The translations under genes and the position numbers were made by a program. Positions 6,626 through 7,311 of a stretch of DNA of 7,311 nt are shown one piece after another (the stretch's first letter is position 1; each line of letters starts with the position of its first letter). A model generated the notes under the pieces. The model searched no databases, had not been told where the DNA came from, and saw only the letters and a list, made by a program, of their open reading frames with translations. This stretch comes from Candidatus Zixiibacteriota bacterium (GTDB lineage: Bacteria; Zixibacteria; MSB-5A5; RBG-16-43-9). The DNA is taken from the NCBI GenBank assembly GCA_029858245.1, contig JAOUFL010000114.1:1-7311 (forward strand), in the 5' to 3' direction.

Positions 6626-6656
6626 TTGACAAACCTAAACTGCAGAATAGTATATT
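6626..6656 (+). promoter_or_regulatory. Candidate plus-strand promoter pointing into accB antisense
   Basis: A perfect -35 TTGACA (6626-6631) is followed by TAGTAT after 16 bp (four of six matches) or TATATT after 19 bp. Neither pairing has both ideal sequence and ideal spacing. No plus-strand gene lies downstream: the first ATG opens a two-codon frame. A transcript would run through the spacer and then antisense to accB. Confidence 0.3.
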
Positions 6657-6770
6657 AATTAAATGAATTGAAAAGTCGTCAGGAATTAAATTCTAACACC
6701 TTGATGTATTACTTTAATCTATTCGTATTTCTATTTGTGGTCTAACAACTTATAAATTGCAATACTGTGC

Positions 6771-7256
6771 TTACAAGGGCTCGATTAAGAAAAGAGTCTG
6801 CCCGAACTCTATAGGCTTTCCGTTCTCCACCGGTATCTTGACTACTCTTCCTGCTACTTCTGATTCAATTTCATTCATCAATTTCATCGCTTCGACAATA
6901 CACACTACCTGTCCTGCACTGATTACCTGACCAACATCCACATAAGGCTTGGCACCAGGAGCAGGTGCCCGGTAAAAAGTCCCTACCATAGGAGATTTGA
7001 TTGGAACCAAGTTCCCTTCAATCTCTTCTGCCTTGGAAACCTCGACAGTTATAGACTCCTTCTCTTCTACAGGCAGTTGAGAAGATGTAACATTCTCTTT
7101 GGGGGGATTAGTTAATATATGTGAAGAGCTGTGAGGATTCTGATGATTTACTCTTCGGGTAATACGAATTTTTCTACCTAAACTTGTAACCTCTAACTCA
7201 TCTATACTGCTTTCCTCTACTATTTTAATCAATTTTCTGATTTTCGATTCTAACAT
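6771..7256 (-). CDS. accB: Biotin carboxyl carrier protein of acetyl-CoA carboxylase
   Basis: AccB carries biotin between the biotin carboxylase AccC and the carboxyltransferase AccAD in the cytosol. The 161 residues fit the family (about 150-165). The N-terminal part (LESKIRKLIKIVEESSIDELEV at 2-23, then a basic RKIRITRR stretch) is the usual AccB dimerisation helix and strand. A polar linker at about 37-80 rich in Ser, Asn, Pro and Glu follows. The biotinyl domain starts with IKSPMVGTFYRAP at 86-98 and carries the biotinylation motif EAMKLM with Lys125; it ends GQTLFLIEPL. The SPMVGTFY thumb is characteristic of true AccB as opposed to other biotinyl proteins. The start at ATG 7256 fits the family N-terminus, with an SD-like AAGGGG about seven bases upstream. 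Unlike the common accBC pair, the next gene is pilT, not accC. Confidence 0.95.
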   Translation of the reverse strand: MLESKIRKLIKIVEESSIDELEVTSLGRKIRITRRVNHQNPHSSSHILTNPPKENVTSSQLPVEEKESITVEVSKAEEIEGNLVPIKSPMVGTFYRAPAPGAKPYVDVGQVISAGQVVCIVEAMKLMNEIESEVAGRVVKIPVENGKPIEFGQTLFLIEPL

Positions 7257-7268
7257 AAGTTACCCCTT

Positions 7269-7310
7269 TCACAAAGGATTACTTTCAGTTATTTCAATTC
7301 TCACATTTCT
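7269..7310 (-). CDS. Possible C-terminal end of an upstream gene
   Basis: One minus-strand frame entering at the right edge is open for 13 codons (RNVRIEITESNPL) and stops with TGA at 7269-7271, 12 bp before accB. The spacing is what an operon neighbour would give, but so short an open frame may be chance. The family cannot be recognised from this tail. Confidence 0.25.
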   Translation of the reverse strand, partial: RNVRIEITESNPL

Positions 7311-7311
7311 G

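Larger units (their letters stand above)
6361..6770. other. 410 bp AT-rich spacer between accB and pilT, no gene seen
   Basis: No ORF with a convincing start and ribosome binding site, and no tRNA-like or riboswitch-like fold, is visible on either strand. The last bases are the pilT ribosome binding site (6361-6372). No good terminator follows accB, so read-through into pilT is possible. Contents worth naming are a plus-strand promoter-like element (6626-6656), a hairpin just left of it (6598-6619), an AT-rich inverted repeat CCCTTTT/AAAAGGG (6536-6560) and a minus-strand TATACT (6649-6654) without a clear -35, which could serve pilT. Confidence 0.6.

Noticed and set aside
1..7311. Search for CRISPR arrays, transposase remnants, attachment sites, tRNA or toxin-antitoxin genes
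   Set aside because: Almost all of the window is dense housekeeping coding sequence on one strand; no repeated units, terminal inverted repeats, cloverleaf or short gene pair was found.

Overview
The window is a compact, single-direction stretch of bacterial chromosome of moderate-to-low GC. Every gene I can support lies on the minus strand, so the order of transcription runs from the right edge to the left edge. The content is core metabolism plus one motility ATPase: accB (biotin carrier), pilT (type IV pilus retraction ATPase), accC (biotin carboxylase), gcvH (lipoyl carrier), gcvPA (glycine decarboxylase subunit 1), a small zinc-ribbon protein, an exported thioredoxin-TPR protein, and the first 181 codons of gcvPB (glycine decarboxylase subunit 2), which runs off the left edge. 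The split gcvPA/gcvPB form, the PilT and an exported thioredoxin with a possible lipoprotein signal suggest a diderm-type or deeply branching bacterium, perhaps an uncultured candidate-phylum lineage. That placement is inference; nothing here fixes the taxon.

Right part (about 7310 to 5182): the last codons of an unidentified gene may end just before accB. accB is followed by a 410 bp AT-rich spacer with no convincing gene, then pilT with a very strong ribosome binding site. A clear rho-independent terminator follows pilT, so pilT transcription should stop before accC.

Left part (about 5181 to 1): accC follows a 178 bp gap that holds the terminator and promoter-like elements. From accC onward the genes are tightly spaced (19, 34, 94, 16 and 35 bp gaps), as expected for one transcription unit: accC-gcvH-gcvPA-(zinc ribbon)-(thioredoxin-TPR)-gcvPB. 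gcvH should start at a GTG at 3670, not at an ATG further upstream, and so does not overlap accC.

Functionally, AccB and AccC form the biotin carboxylase half of acetyl-CoA carboxylase (malonyl-CoA for fatty acid synthesis). GcvH, GcvPA and GcvPB form the decarboxylating part of the glycine cleavage system; gcvT and the lipoamide dehydrogenase are not in view. Two arrangements are unusual: pilT plus a terminator separates accB from accC, and two non-glycine-cleavage genes separate gcvPA from gcvPB. I see no mobile element, CRISPR array, rRNA or tRNA, and no defence-like or clearly new system.
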